Assembly (NCBI RefSeq): GCF_964340395.1
Contig: NC_135563.1
Coordinates: forward strand, 9,614,075 to 9,676,074
DNA: 62,000 nt
DNA from: Glandiceps talaboti
Taxonomy: Eukaryota > Hemichordata > Enteropneusta > Spengelidae
Direction of reading: 5' to 3'
Below, in pieces: positions 31,640 through 43,906 of the stretch. How positions within the stretch are numbered: position 1 is the first letter of the stretch; the number at the start of each line of letters is the position of its first letter. Both the position numbers and the translations under genes were made by a program. The notes beneath the pieces were generated by a model. The model did no database searches. It had not been told where the DNA came from and saw only the letters and a program-made list of their open reading frames with translations.

Positions 31640-34600
31640 ATGGCCAAGAAGCTATCTGACGTCTGTTTAGAATGCATTGCCAACAACCTGCATACTATCA
31701 GTCAAGTGGGAAACTATCTACCAACAGTCCATAAAGAGATTCTCCTTGAAAGACTCGCAAACCATGACAATCTCACACAGGAATACCTTCCGTATGTCAG
31801 CTATCATTTATTTTCGCCGTCGCTGACTAAAATTTCCTTCTACAAATGTTACCAAGTGACCGATTCACTTCTGAAGAGTATAGCAGCAGTGGGGTGTAAA
31901 CTTCAATCTATAACCATTCATGGTTGTACTGAGATAACTGGTAAGTTGTAATTTTTGTTCTTGGTAAAAGTAAGTTGATACTTTTCTACTGATAACTGTT
32001 GCAAATCAGGGCAGGACACAAGAATTGGTCAAATGTAAAATGATACAAATGTAGTTTAACCTCTATTAGATACTTTATCTATCTATATCTATCTGCCAGT
32101 GATGTAATTTTTGGGGGGTGGGGGAGGGGTAGACGTTTCCATTTCTGCTATTCATTTTATAATATTTAGCAACTGCAACTGATTGTGATGTTGTTACCTG
32201 AAGAGCTTGGAGAAACCGATGATATTGAACTGAAGATACTACTATGGAAAACAGGCTATCGACAAACTTAAGATACAGACTAGAACTATTGTTGATATAC
32301 TACTATGGAAATCAGGCTATCGACAAACTAAAGATACTGACTAGGACTATTGTTGATATACTACTATGGAAATCAGGCTATCGACAAACTTAAGATACAG
32401 ACTAGCACTATTGTTGATATACTACTATGGAAATCAGGCTATCGACAAACTAAAGATACTGACTAGAACTATTGTTGATATACTACTATGGAAATCAGGC
32501 TATCGACAAACTAAAGATACTGACTAGAACTATCGTTGATATACTACTATGGAAATCAGGCTATCGACAAACTATAGATCTTGCACATTCCTCTGTCTTT
32601 CACGTTTGTGTTCTGAACGGGTAACTGAGCACAACTTTGTGTGCGTCATTATGTGTATGCCTGCACGATAATGTTCCCATACATGTACAAATTCTAACAT
32701 GTATCTAAACCTTCTCAATTTGTTGTACCGAGTGTAACACATAGACGATGTTGTATTTTTTCTAGATGCCGGCATTAAAGCCATAGTGTCCAACCAAGAT
32801 GAACTCCACACTTTAATTCTCAGAAAACTTCCTCAGTTGACGTGCCAAGGTCTCCAACATGTGTCGTCACCAGTTCTACAACACGTGGATCTGCGACAGT
32901 GCTCAAAGATCGAGAACCGATGTGTGCAGACATTGGCAGCTAACAATCCTAGTATATCGACGCTCCTCATTCCATTCTGTGGTAAACTTAGTGATCAAGT
33001 AGCGGCTCAAGTTGCACAAGCACTTGGACCAAATCTTGTAAGTCATTTGATATTGAAAGGGTATTGCTGTTACAACCAGTGACAGACAAGCATTAACAAG
33101 CAGAACCTGTTAAAACCAGGGAACTAAACAAATTCATTGGATTAGTAACACTTTGCACCGCATGTCGGTAGTACACAAATTTGCATTACATTTCATGGTT
33201 TAATAAGAACAGTTTTATGGCCTCTTTACTGTACATAAAATAAGGGAACTTGAAATTTGTTTGTGAATGTGAACTATTATGTAAGGAGGACATACACAAC
33301 TGTTCATATCAAATGATGGAATGTAATACAAGTCTCTGTACTTCCAACATGCTGTGCCAAGTGTTATCCTGTTTATAACAAGTTCTGCTTGTTACTGCTT
33401 GCCTGTCACTGGTTGTATGTAAGTACATTAGGGACATTGTGTTATGTGGCACCAAAACAGCCAAAAATATCCATTGCACAACAGGAAAAAATGTAGAAGC
33501 ATTAGTAAGTAAATACAATCAACAATTTCAGCGTAATTTTGAAGATATAATAATGACCTAAAATTTACTGAATATGCCATATTTTGGTTGTTACCTAGCA
33601 GTCATTTTCAAAAGAAGTGACTTATGAGGGTTCTCCCACATCAGAAAAATGCAGGTGAAAATCACATAGTGGCATAGAAAATTACACTGTCTGAAACAAA
33701 GTTAGAGTTAGTTTGACTGTGTGAGAATAAATACTGATGTTTTTGAAATTAAAAACTTTGCAAAGTTATTATAATTTCAGAATTTATCTTTTTTTTTGTT
33801 CCAAGGAAGAACTTGACATTGGTGGTTTGTATGACCTGAGTGATGCAAGTATTACAACATTGGCAGAAAATTGTAATAATTTGAAAAGGTAAGTCCGGAT
33901 ATAGATAATCTCAAAATCTCAAATTTTCAGGGAAATTCTAACATGGATATAATAGCCATGTGTGTTCTTTAATTGCCAGTAGAGTGGCAAAACTGGTAGA
34001 AACAGCACTTCAGGCCAAAAAAGAGAAATGAATTGATTCTGGGCAGCATGCACATCACTTAAATACCCTCACGTTGGTCCTTTTGTGTGTGTGTTTGTCT
34101 AGAGGGAAACACAAAATTAACCCTCTCTACTTCAGTGAAGACAACTGCAGAGCCAATCGTGAACAAGCATCTGTCCCACATACACACTTGCTCTAAAATA
34201 CTAAATAAAAAGAGCAATAACTGCCATAAATAGTAGACTTAGTTACAGGTTTATTGAGAATAATTTTTTTTTTTTAAATCATGTCGCACCATTTTAGACA
34301 AATTGTCCTGACCAGAAACAATTCTTTTTTTTTGGCCTAAAAGTCATTGCTTTGTTCATTGTTTTTGTTGGGGCCTTTGGTGCCATTAAAAAAATAGCAG
34401 TTCTGGTCACCAAGTCTCTTTACAGTGTTCTCCCCAGGGCTTCCCTAGGCCAATGCTTGTTTTCTCTGTCCAGGACCTTTGCTCTGTTGTTATGTTGTGT
34501 CCGGTGACTTTCAGATATTCCCCTACTGCTGTGAGAGAGCCTTTTTGCCTTTGATGTTCTTTGAGGCAAATTCCAAATGAACTGGCTGTCTCTCCAATAT

Positions 34601-34961
34601 ACTCTGCAGCACAGGCCGCACATTTGAGGATGTAAATCACTCCACATTTTTTGGCGAGTGGATTTTGGTTTTGATTTTAATGTTATTATTCTATTTTTTC
34701 CCAAAAAATTAGGTTAAACCTACATGGATGTACAAGGATTACAAAAGATGGCCTGAAAAAGGTAAGACTATAAATAATCAGAAAATTACCATGACAACAG
34801 TACATAATAATGAGATGACAATAAAAGAGTCTTAAAAGTTTTGTTTAATACAAGTTTTAACTTCAAAATAGAGGAAATGTTTGCTCCACATCTGTCATTT
34901 GGGACACATAAGACACAGTAGAATTGTTACCACAAGATTGGTTGAACAATGAAAATTGACA

Positions 34962-35016
<55 letters not shown>

Positions 35017-38000
35017 TGTGTGTGTGTGTGTGTGTGTGTACATGTGTGTACATGCTTATGTGCATGTGTGTCTGTCTACCTGCCTGTCTGTCTTGTCTGT
35101 CTACCTGTCTCTCTGTCTCTGTCAGTCTCTCTGTTTTTCTGTCTGTGTACTACTCACTAACGTTCACAATGATTTATGTTTTAGATTGGTGACCATTGCA
35201 GACAGCTAAAACAGTTAGACCTATCGTATTGCTATAAAGTATCATCGTCATCAGACAGCGAAGGTTTATTACACTTACCAAGCAGTTTACAAGACTTATC
35301 ACTGTGTGGCACTCAAGTCAACGGTGAAACTTTACCTGATGCTTTCTGTAGACTTATACACCTGGATAGCATGAAACTATGTGGTGTCAGCTCCTTGACA
35401 ACAACCAACATGGAACAGGTACAAATAGAGAATTAGACTCATTCTTTGAAGAGCACCCTCTACAGACAATGTTATCTGCTTTCTTTTGTTTTTAAAACCA
35501 GACCTCTGTAGTAGAATTCATTAAATATTGGTAACACAGTCCTGTTAATATTAGCTAGGATGCACCAGATGTAAATATAAAAAAATTACAATGCATGAGG
35601 AGAAGATGCATATTTAATGAGGTTCTTTTTGTAGTTTGGTCAGTTACTATGGTTACCTGTTTGATATTAGCATAGTATTATGTTTGAATTTCTCTCCAAT
35701 TTGATTGAAATCCAATTTAGTGGTTGGCTTTTTGTTCTCTATAATACTTTCGTATTTTGCCCCACTTGTCCTTTGTATTGCATGTTCACATTTTGGTCTT
35801 GGTTACCCATACTTCTAATGTATTTCACTTCATTAATGATACATTTGTATGCATACCAGATTTTCGAAAATACATATCCTTGGCAAATTGGGAAATTCTG
35901 GGCTACAAATAAGAGGATAGATGGTTGCCCAGGGTGGGATATTTGGCAGAATGCCCATGAGCAACCTCTCTGATGGGCATACATATTTTCAGAAAAATCT
36001 AGTATATAAATGTATTATTTTTGTAATGAACAACTGTATGAAATCCTAAACCTAGTCGTTTGTATCTTTACCATTGCAGACATTCAGTGCGATTGGTCAT
36101 CAGCTGGAACTCGTTGATTTCAATGGTTGTGGGGGCGTGGTCACTGATGATATTCTAAGTTCAGTTGTCAAACACTGTACAAAGCTGGAATCTCTAGCCT
36201 TGTCATTCTGTACACAAGTCACAGGATCAACTCTGTATCCATTGCTGGAAGACAAGAAGAGGGCTGCCAACATACGTTCGTTAATCTGCAGTGGCTGTAG
36301 ATCGGTGAGTGTTTATGACTTGTTGTTCAGGTCATTTGTTCGGTTTTTTTTTAAAAAAGTGATTCAATGAAAGATGGATTTATACAAAAAAATGTTGTTA
36401 TGGCAATACTTGAGTTAGCCCAGAGACTTGCTAATCTGACTTGACATATTGGCTTACTGGACCACATTTTTGAGCCAGATACCCAAGTCTCAGCAATGCT
36501 TGAAATATAAGAACCATGACTTCATCAAAAGTGTGATAATTTCCTGTCACATAGGGGGCCTCAATGATCATCTCGATAATTTCCTGTCACATAGGGGGCC
36601 TCAATGATCATCTCCTAAGAGCCTCGTGTTAACTGTAATGTAACCTGTGGGCCAACTCTACTGTAAATAAGATGTAAAGACCTAAGTGTCTTAAAATAGA
36701 TATAGGCTAAATATAATGATATCTCAGAGAACATCAAATAAGAAAATCAAACATATATTGGGAATGATGGCTAACATGCAGAAGCTGCATGAGAGTCAAG
36801 TATGTTTAGAGACGACAGTCTCATGTTACACATAGTGTAAACATACATATTTTCACTACTATAAAATTTTGCAGTTTAGAATCTTTTTAGCTGCAGATCA
36901 GCTAATTTGGAAAATTACCAGACTGGTACATTATTTTCATGTACAAGACGGCATTTTAGTCACTACATACTTTTGCGTCTTTGTTTTTCAACAAATTAAG
37001 CAAAAATAAGTTTTTAGCGAAAATTTCCAAGTTTACAGTATTATTGTCTTGTCTTGTATATAAGGACTTCTACACTTCAACGAATAGAAAGACTTTGGCA
37101 TGAAAATCAACGCATGCTAAAATGTCTAAGGGATTGTCCTGCAATGGAACCAAAACGACTGCAAGTTCACCTCTTATATGTTCTCAGTGTATAACTGAAT
37201 TCCTTCTGTCACTGTTCACAGCTAGGACATTTGTAATCTATCCTTTGCTAGTAATTCAGTGTGCCCTCTAATGATAACCAAATTTTGTTGTTGAAAGTCA
37301 AAATGAGAAAAATTTGCATTTCTTGTAAGTCACCACATAGTAAGAGATAGGGGATCACCAAATTTTGGTGCGTCACTAGAAATTGTGTGCATCAGAGGTG
37401 CGTCAAATTGATGTAGAGGGCGCACTGGCTAGTATATATAACTCAATTGATCCTTTCACTTTTTACAGCTAACGCATGAAGTCTTACAAGCCATAGCAGA
37501 ATCCTGTGTTAATTTAGAATGGTTAGCATTAGCTGGTGTTGCTTGTGTCAATGATGAAGTCCTTCTAACACTTGCAACACACTGTCATAAACTGAAAACC
37601 ATCAACTTTAAAACCTGTAAAGAGGTAAGTAAAGATGGCACATTAAAAGGTCCATGATTCAGTCCCTAGTTCTTGAGTTAGTGCTCTCTTATCAGTGCAG
37701 CCATACTGATTGGATATGATCATTCTTTGGTTCAGGACCAACATTTTCACACCCAAATTTTGATCCAACTCTTACAGCACATTAAAGGCCTGTGGTTCAA
37801 TCCCAAGTTCTTGCGTTAGTGCTCTCTAGCAGCAGAGTTATAAGGACTACACAGGATTATCCTTTTGTTCATGGCCAACTTTTCCACACCAAAATTGTGA
37901 TCCAAATCTTACTTGGCATATTAAAGGCCTGGGATTCAATATCAGGTTCTCACATACTTTATCTGTGGAGCCATAAGGATTACATAGGATTATTCTTTTA

Positions 38001-39216
38001 TCCATGGCCAAAATTTTCATCCCGAAATTGTGATCCTAATCTTAGATAGCTCAGTAAAGGCCCAGGATTCAATCCCAAGTTTTAACATTAGTGCTGTCTT
38101 ATCAGTTGAGCTATAATGATCGATATCTTTCTTGTGTGCAAGACCAACTTTTTCATACCAAAATTTTATACCCATTAGCCATGACATTCTTGCAACGTGA
38201 ATATTTTGTCATACCTCGGCTTTGACTCACAATTAAAAGGCCCCTTATGTAACTCTTTAATAGTCTTTAGAATGCAGATATTACTGAAACACTCGGTACT
38301 TAATTATTTTTTGCAGTATTAAAAGTGTTTTAATTTTTTTTTTATAGATTACAGATACTGGTGTATGTGCCCTGGCTAGGAATTGTCCATTGGAGGATGT
38401 AGTGTTATCGGGAATTCATGGACTTACCGATAAGTCTATTCTTGCCATTGCCAATAGCTGTCCACAACTTGACAGTATTTATCTCTCTGGGTGTGCTCTC
38501 ATTACACAGGCAGCAATCAGATATTTACAGGTATGTAATTTACCTATCATGATAATAGTATGGTCCTATGAGAGATTTACAGGTATTGAACTTACCTATC
38601 ATGATAATAGTAAGGTCCTATCAGATATTAAGAGGTATGGTACTTACCTCTATGACAATAATAGTATGGTCCTATCAGATATTTGCTGGTATAGCACTTA
38701 CCTATGACATTTATAGTAGAGTCCAGAATATGTAAAATGTTCATTCATAATCTGCCACTGAGGGCGCCCTTCCCATAATGATGGTATCAGAACTTGTAGG
38801 CACTTTTTGTTGTATATTTTAAATATTCCTATTTTGCCCATCATATCTATCACTTTGATGGCACTCTCACTGGAAATTTAGATCTGATAAATTATGGACA
38901 TCAGAGGAATATGGCATACTATACCACTGGGCTCATGCTAGACACTTGCCTAAATTTAGGAAAAAGGGTGCTCAGATTATGAACAGAATTTCACTGGGTT
39001 GTAAAATATAATCAGCCATTTTCTTTTTCGAGTCATGAGAACTGTTGTCATAATATATTTGAACTCACTCCTTTCTTTGTATTTCAGGATGTATGCATCA
39101 AAAGAATATTTTTGGAACATCGAACACCCAACGCCGATCCAAACACAGTCATGGCTAAGAACTTGGATACTGGTGAATACAGTAGAGTTGACTATTCTAA
39201 GTTTACACACCTCTGA
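31640..39216 (+). CDS. Leucine-rich repeat protein, AMN1/FBXL cysteine-containing LRR type, nine exons, 543 residues
   Basis: Exons: 31640-31940, 32766-33037, 33806-33888, 34713-34761, 35185-35418, 36080-36304, 37469-37624, 38348-38530, 39088-39216. All nine join in phase with good GT/AG borders and the last ends in TGA. Repeats of about 26 residues recur (LTKISFYKCYQVTDSLLKSI, LVDFNGCGGVVTDDILSSVV, LDSIYLSGCALITQAAIRYL): L-x-x-L-x-L-x-x-C-x-x-(I/V)-T-D, the Cys-containing ribonuclease-inhibitor-like class. The N-terminus (LSDVCLECIANNLHTI) resembles AMN1-like proteins more than a clear F-box, so substrate-receptor function in an SCF ligase is possible but unproven. Cytoplasmic or nuclear; no signal peptide or membrane segment. 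Several introns carry repeats. An upstream non-coding exon may start after the tgtag acceptor at 31585. Confidence 0.85.
32214..32577. repeat. Minisatellite, 61-bp unit, about six copies
   Basis: Unit contains TACTACTATGGAAATCAGG and CTATCGACAAACTAAAGATA, in the first intron of the LRR gene. Successive GGCTATCGAC blocks lie 61 bp apart. Confidence 0.9.
33038..33805. other. LRR gene intron 2
   Basis: No internal exon or repeat recognised. Confidence 0.5.
34407..34655 (-). mobile_element. Fragment of Penelope-like element GIY-YIG endonuclease
   Basis: Minus frame reads KCGVIYILKC then AACAAEYIGETASSFGICLK and EHQRQKGSL. The CxxC followed by YIGET and a downstream KEH matches the GIY-YIG nuclease of Penelope-like retroelements. 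Only this piece remains, in an LRR-gene intron, in reverse orientation. Confidence 0.6.
34966..35140. repeat. (TG)n and TCTG microsatellite
   Basis: (TG)n at 34966-35040 followed by TCTG/CTGT-rich sequence to about 35140, between LRR-gene exons 4 and 5. Confidence 0.9.
35419..36079. other. LRR gene intron 5
   Basis: An open frame on the plus strand at 35680-35973 has no family resemblance and no splice fit. Treated as intron. Confidence 0.5.
36418..36494. mobile_element. Short hairpin element, family with ends GCCCAGAGACTTG, copy 1
   Basis: gcccagagacttg at 36418-36430 and caagtctcagc at 36484-36494 are inverted. Copies at 49943-50036 and 53436-53524 share the ends. Confidence 0.6.
36533..36613. 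repeat. Perfect tandem duplication of 40 bp
   Basis: gataatttcctgtcacatag with the next 20 bases occurs twice in a row without change, in an LRR-gene intron. Confidence 0.9.
36615..37468. other. LRR gene intron 6, with dispersed repeat
   Basis: 36905-37045 matches a dispersed repeat also found at 55875-56050 (ccagactggtacattattt ... tttagtcact). GAGGGCGC motif at 37427. No exon. Confidence 0.5.
37642..38180. repeat. Four diverged tandem units of about 137 bp
   Basis: Starts ATTAAAAGG (37642), ATTAAAGG (37781), ATTAAAGG (37920) and AGTAAAGG (38053), each followed by YTGGATTCAATCCC-like and GTGCTCTCT blocks. It fills intron 7 of the LRR gene. Confidence 0.8.
38514..38710. repeat. Tandem array that reiterates the exon 8 splice donor of the LRR gene
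   Basis: The real donor TTTACAG|GTATGT at 38531 begins a roughly 52-bp unit (cagatatttacaggtatg ... acttacctatcatgataatagtatggtcctat). Three more decayed units follow, with CAGGTATT, GAGGTATG and CTGGTATA at the donor position. Confidence 0.8.
38711..39087. other. LRR gene intron 8, remainder
   Basis: GAGGGCGCCCTT motif at 38760. Nothing else recognised. Confidence 0.5.
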
Positions 39217-41544
39217 GATGAACCACCTTACCCTTTAATTAGAATGGATTGACTCTTTAACAAATAATTGGAACAAACTATTGCGAGTTATGAGGGGTGG
39301 ATAGTATAGCAGTGAGGGACAATAAATGAGAGTTTCAAATATTACCTGGAAAGTCCTATAGTTAGAGTTGCATGCCAAGATGTATTTTACTCCAACAAGT
39401 GCTTCAGTTTTAAGTGAAATCTTAAAGGAAAAGGTTCGCAGGTGAAAAGTGATTGCAAGTATTATTCATTTCTGTGTGCTTTCATGCAAAAATTCACATA
39501 TCTGTACAAAGCAGGCTTGAACAGGAAGTGACATCATAACAAGGTTGTGATGTCATATCATCCCTGTGTCAACTACTTTAGAAACACATTGGGCGTTAAT
39601 GAATGAGAAAAACTGAACAAAGTTGAATAGTCTGAACAAAATATATCATGTGTTGTCGTATGTGGGTTTTAATATCTATAATGTTGGTATCCCATAGAAA
39701 GTGCTAGCTGTTTCCAGAGACTGCAAGAAAGGAACAGATCCTTGCATTTGCAGCTATTTCACATAAACACTGGTGAATTTTAAATCATGTATTAGAGATA
39801 GGATCAGCAACAAGCTTTCATGCTGGTTTTAGCCTCACTTTTACCATTTGTTTCTGCATGGCTAAAGTCCTTGTGCAAAATGTGAACCACGACGATGTCC
39901 TTCTCAACCCAGCTATATCATAAGAAACCTGGTAGGATAGAGTTTGCTATGTGAAGGATGTAATCCTATGCACTTAGAGAGGCTGCAATGGGTTGTATGC
40001 TCTCTAGAGATTTGAAGTATAAAAGGCAGTCGCTGTCAACGCTGTAAACACACTGGGGAGGGGTAATATAGAAATTTTAAAAATATAATTGAGTGAACGT
40101 AGCGAGTGTCCATCCATGTTTTCCAAAATAGATCTGTATAATCCTTAAACAATTAATGACTGTCCACATACATGTAGTGATGCATTGTAGATATTGTTGT
40201 ATAATGTTGAAGGTTCTTTGTAAAATACCTTATGTGTCTAGTGATTCTGTGTGAAGTTTTATGTATAAATTGTTACAAATACAGACAAGATAGATATTAA
40301 AATAACACCTGTAGAAATTAAATATTTCATGCTGCTAAATTGTTTTATCCAACAAATCAAAAACATTCCGTTTTTTTTTTAAAGTTTATTTTTCATTATT
40401 GTACACATGTATATATTTACTTGCAAATATATTTTGTACAAAGGCAATGTTATACTTTTGTTGTTTTTATCAAAAATTGACCATTTGTAATCAATACCAA
40501 AATGTAAAAACGTAATACAAATGCTGATTTTTTGTCCTCTTTTTTATTGTAACATATTTTGTTTTATTCGGCTTTTTGTTTTTATCTGAGAGCACCATCA
40601 TTTTTGTTTGTCAATGCGAGATGAATAAATGATTCTGATTCTAATTCTGATTCTAATTCTGATTCTGATTCTGATTCAGATATTGATTCGGTTTCGGATT
40701 TGGACTCAGGTTCTGATGCTTATGCTGATTCTGATTCTTTCCTGTTTATAGAACTAAAAATTGTCAAATTTCAAATTTCTTGTGTTGTCTATTCACATGA
40801 TAGTGTCTTAAGTGCATGTACCATGGGGTTGTATACCAACTGTACTCTATAAAGAAGTCACCATAGTAGGTTGGGAAGTTGACGTGGCAAGCATGCTCCC
40901 CACACAGCCTGCAAATTTGGTATTGAAAACTCAGTAATTTTGACCACGCCTCTATCTGCAACCTTTGACCCATGAGGAGAAATCACCATGAAATTAACAT
41001 ATCGCATATTGATGTTCAAGGTGATTTGTACAAAGGTCATATTTCTGTTTTCAGCCAATTACCTCCCATCCAGGTAATTTGACACAATCAACATTTAAAT
41101 ATATGTATCATGTGACATATTCAACCAATCAGCTTCTACGAATGGTATCAATGAAAATTAATAAAGCTTCATTACTGAGGTCACAGGCTGTGGGGAAGGA
41201 CCACTTGCCAAACCAAGTATACATCCTACAGAGATAGTATATATATAAGGTTGTTATATATGTGTGTCTTATAAGTGCTACATTGTATCAACTAGTACAT
41301 GCGAGAGGGCCTACATATCATAAGTTATATCTGGCCATGGATGTTTGTAGTTTCTCACTATATATCTATCCATTATCTGTCATAGCCTGTTAACATTAGT
41401 AGCTTATATATCCAATGTATGTGTTGCAGATTTCTAGAACCATGTATTGGTCCTGTGCTGTTCAATTAGAAATCTTCTCACAGTAATGGGCTAATAAAAT
41501 TTTGGCATTTGAACAAATATAGAATCTAAGTCTGATTTATTTTT
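39217..41544. other. LRR gene 3' region and downstream
   Basis: Presumed 3' untranslated region. An ATGAATAAATG at 40620-40630 is a candidate polyadenylation signal, and a GATTCT hexamer run (about 40631-40740) follows it. No other gene seen to 41544. Confidence 0.45.
40631..40740. repeat. GATTCT hexanucleotide repeat
   Basis: (TGATTC)n with TAATTC and TGATGC variants, about 18 units. Confidence 0.85.
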
Positions 41545-41599
41545 TATTTTTTATTTTTTTTTTTTTATTGCATGACAGTACAAAATTGTGTATTATATG

Positions 41600-41603
41600 A
41601 GAG

Positions 41604-41635
<32 letters not shown>

Positions 41636-41656
41636 TGTATGTATGTATGTATGTAC

Positions 41657-41687
<31 letters not shown>

Positions 41688-41821
41688 TGTATGTATGTAT
41701 GTATGTGTGTATGCATGTATGTATGTATGTATGTATGTATTTATGTACGTATGTATGTATGTATGTATGTATGTATGTATGTGTGTATGCATGTATGTAT
41801 GTATGTATGTATGTATGTATG

Positions 41822-41854
<33 letters not shown>

Positions 41855-42235
41855 GTGTATGCATGTATGTGTGTATGTATGTATGTATGTATGTATGTAT
41901 GTATATATGTATGTATGTATGTATGTATATTATATGTATGTACATGTATGTATGTGTGTATGTATGTATGTTTGTATGTATGTATGTATGTATGTATGTA
42001 TGTATGTATGTATGTATGTATGTATGTATGCATGTACGTACGTACGTACGTACGTACATATGTATATATGTGTATGTATTTATGTATGTATGTATTTATT
42101 TATTTATGTATGTATATTATATGTATGTACATGTATGTATGTATGTATGTATGTATGTATGTATGTACATATGTATATATGTGTATGTATTTATGTATAT
42201 ATGTATATTATATTTAGTACATGTATGTATGTATG

Positions 42236-42269
<34 letters not shown>

Positions 42270-42463
42270 TGTATGTATGTATGCATGTATATATGTATGT
42301 ATGTACAGTATGTATGTATGTATGTATGTATGTACATGTATGCATGTATGTATATACCGTATGTACATGTATGTATGTATGTATGTATGTATGTACATAT
42401 GTATATATGTGTATGTATTTATGTATATATGTATATTATATTTAGTACATGTATGTATGTATG

Positions 42464-42497
<34 letters not shown>

Positions 42498-42718
42498 TGT
42501 ATGTATGCATGTATATATGTATGTATGTACAGTATGTATGTATGTATGTATGTAAGTATGTACATGTATGCATGTATGTATATACCGTATGTACATGTAT
42601 GTATGTATGTATGTATGTATGCATGTACATATGTACATGTATGTATGAATGTATGTAGGTACGTACATACATACGTGTGGGTATGTGTATGTATGTATGT
42701 GTGTATGTATATAAGTAA
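41600..42718. repeat. Long (ATGT)n satellite with higher-order duplication
   Basis: About 1.1 kb of TATG repeats. Within it 42205-42430 and 42433-42660 are near-identical 228-bp blocks marked by atttagtacatg, acagtatg and taccgtatg. Large open frames across it are repeat translations. Confidence 0.97.
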
Positions 42719-42719
42719 T

Positions 42720-42779
42720 AAATGCCATCCGGGTCAATACACTCCAAATGTAGGAGACGTGAATTGCCGGATGGCATTT
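42720..42779. repeat. 60-bp inverted repeat at the satellite end
   Basis: AAATGCCATCCGG at 42720-42732 and its complement CCGGATGGCATTT at 42767-42779 flank 34 bp. It could be a tiny MITE or a hairpin. Confidence 0.7.
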
Positions 42780-43563
42780 GTCTTGTACTCCAGCTAGTGT
42801 CATATTCTTCCCATGAAGAACTTCATGCACTTATCAACTATGTTTTGATTTTCAAAACAACACCCTGACCTCCAATTGAAGTGAACACATGTCAACAAAC
42901 TGTATACACGCCCATTCAATGTCAATTACGAAAATAGCAATTCCATTACAATGGACGCATGCATGTGTGTCTGTATGTATATCTTTGTATACAAACTGTA
43001 TATGTAACATTCCCACTCTCCAATGCTGATCAAAATAAATCACAAAGTATCATTTATAACAACTAACAGTGTTTATTTCAAATCAATCAATCAACTAATC
43101 CATCCATATTCATGTACTAAATACAAAAAAAAAACCTACTTCATTCATCAAAATCTCAAATTATAAATCAAAATGATTATTAAACATCAAATTATCGACA
43201 TAAAATGAAATGTTAATTTTCCCAAAATAAAAGCTGTTGCACATAATACTGAAACACTGCACTACTCTTACAAAAAAAAATTAATACTTTTGAAAATCGC
43301 AATCTTATCAATCATGTAAATATTAACATACTTGCTAGCCAGAACCTCCCGCACTTGGGCATGCCGGACAAGATATTGTATATTATAGGTACTTCGATAT
43401 GTATTGTTTAATCGTCAAAACTACAGTTTAATATGTTACAGAACATCTTTGCTTATATTGTATTGAAAATAGATTAATCATTGCAATAGATACCCTATTG
43501 GGCATTTCTGTTGCAAAGATAGGCAGGAAGGTTGAAATTGTGATAAGGGAGAGTCTGATATTT
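42780..43563. other. Intergenic, AT-rich, nothing seen
   Basis: ATCA repeats at about 43083-43100; no coding signal. Confidence 0.5.
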
Positions 43564-43906
43564 TACTGTCAATTTCACCTAACCTCGCCAAAACAAATGT
43601 ATTTTGACTTGGTTCATACGTCTAGTCCACTATCTACCGGTACATACAATAGTGGTAGATAAAGGACAACACTGCAGACACACCGACTCTTTATGAATCA
43701 AAACAATTACAAAAAATTGTGATAAACCGAAGTCAGACTTCAGTTACTACAGTGGTAAGAATGTGTTACAATACACTTGTATATTGTTTTCATTTGTAAG
43801 AGTCAGTGTGTCTGCAGTGTTGTCTTTATCTGTCAATATATGAACCAAGCTAAAAGAGCTTTGTGACACACACTGTTTTGGTGAGGTTAGGCAAAATTCC
43901 GTAGTA
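43564..43906. mobile_element. Foldback element, copy 2 of the TTTCRCCTAACCTCGCC family
   Basis: Left end caatttcacctaacctcgcc, right end ggtgaggttaggcaaaattc. Long inner arms are also inverted: acttggttcatac / tatgaaccaagc and caacactgcagacacac / gtgtgtctgcagtgttg. Length about 343 bp; copy 1 at 10464 is about 269 bp. Confidence 0.8.

Noticed and set aside
35680-35973. 97-codon frame in LRR intron 5
   Set aside because: Hydrophobic AT-rich chance frame; the LRR exons on either side join directly in phase 0.
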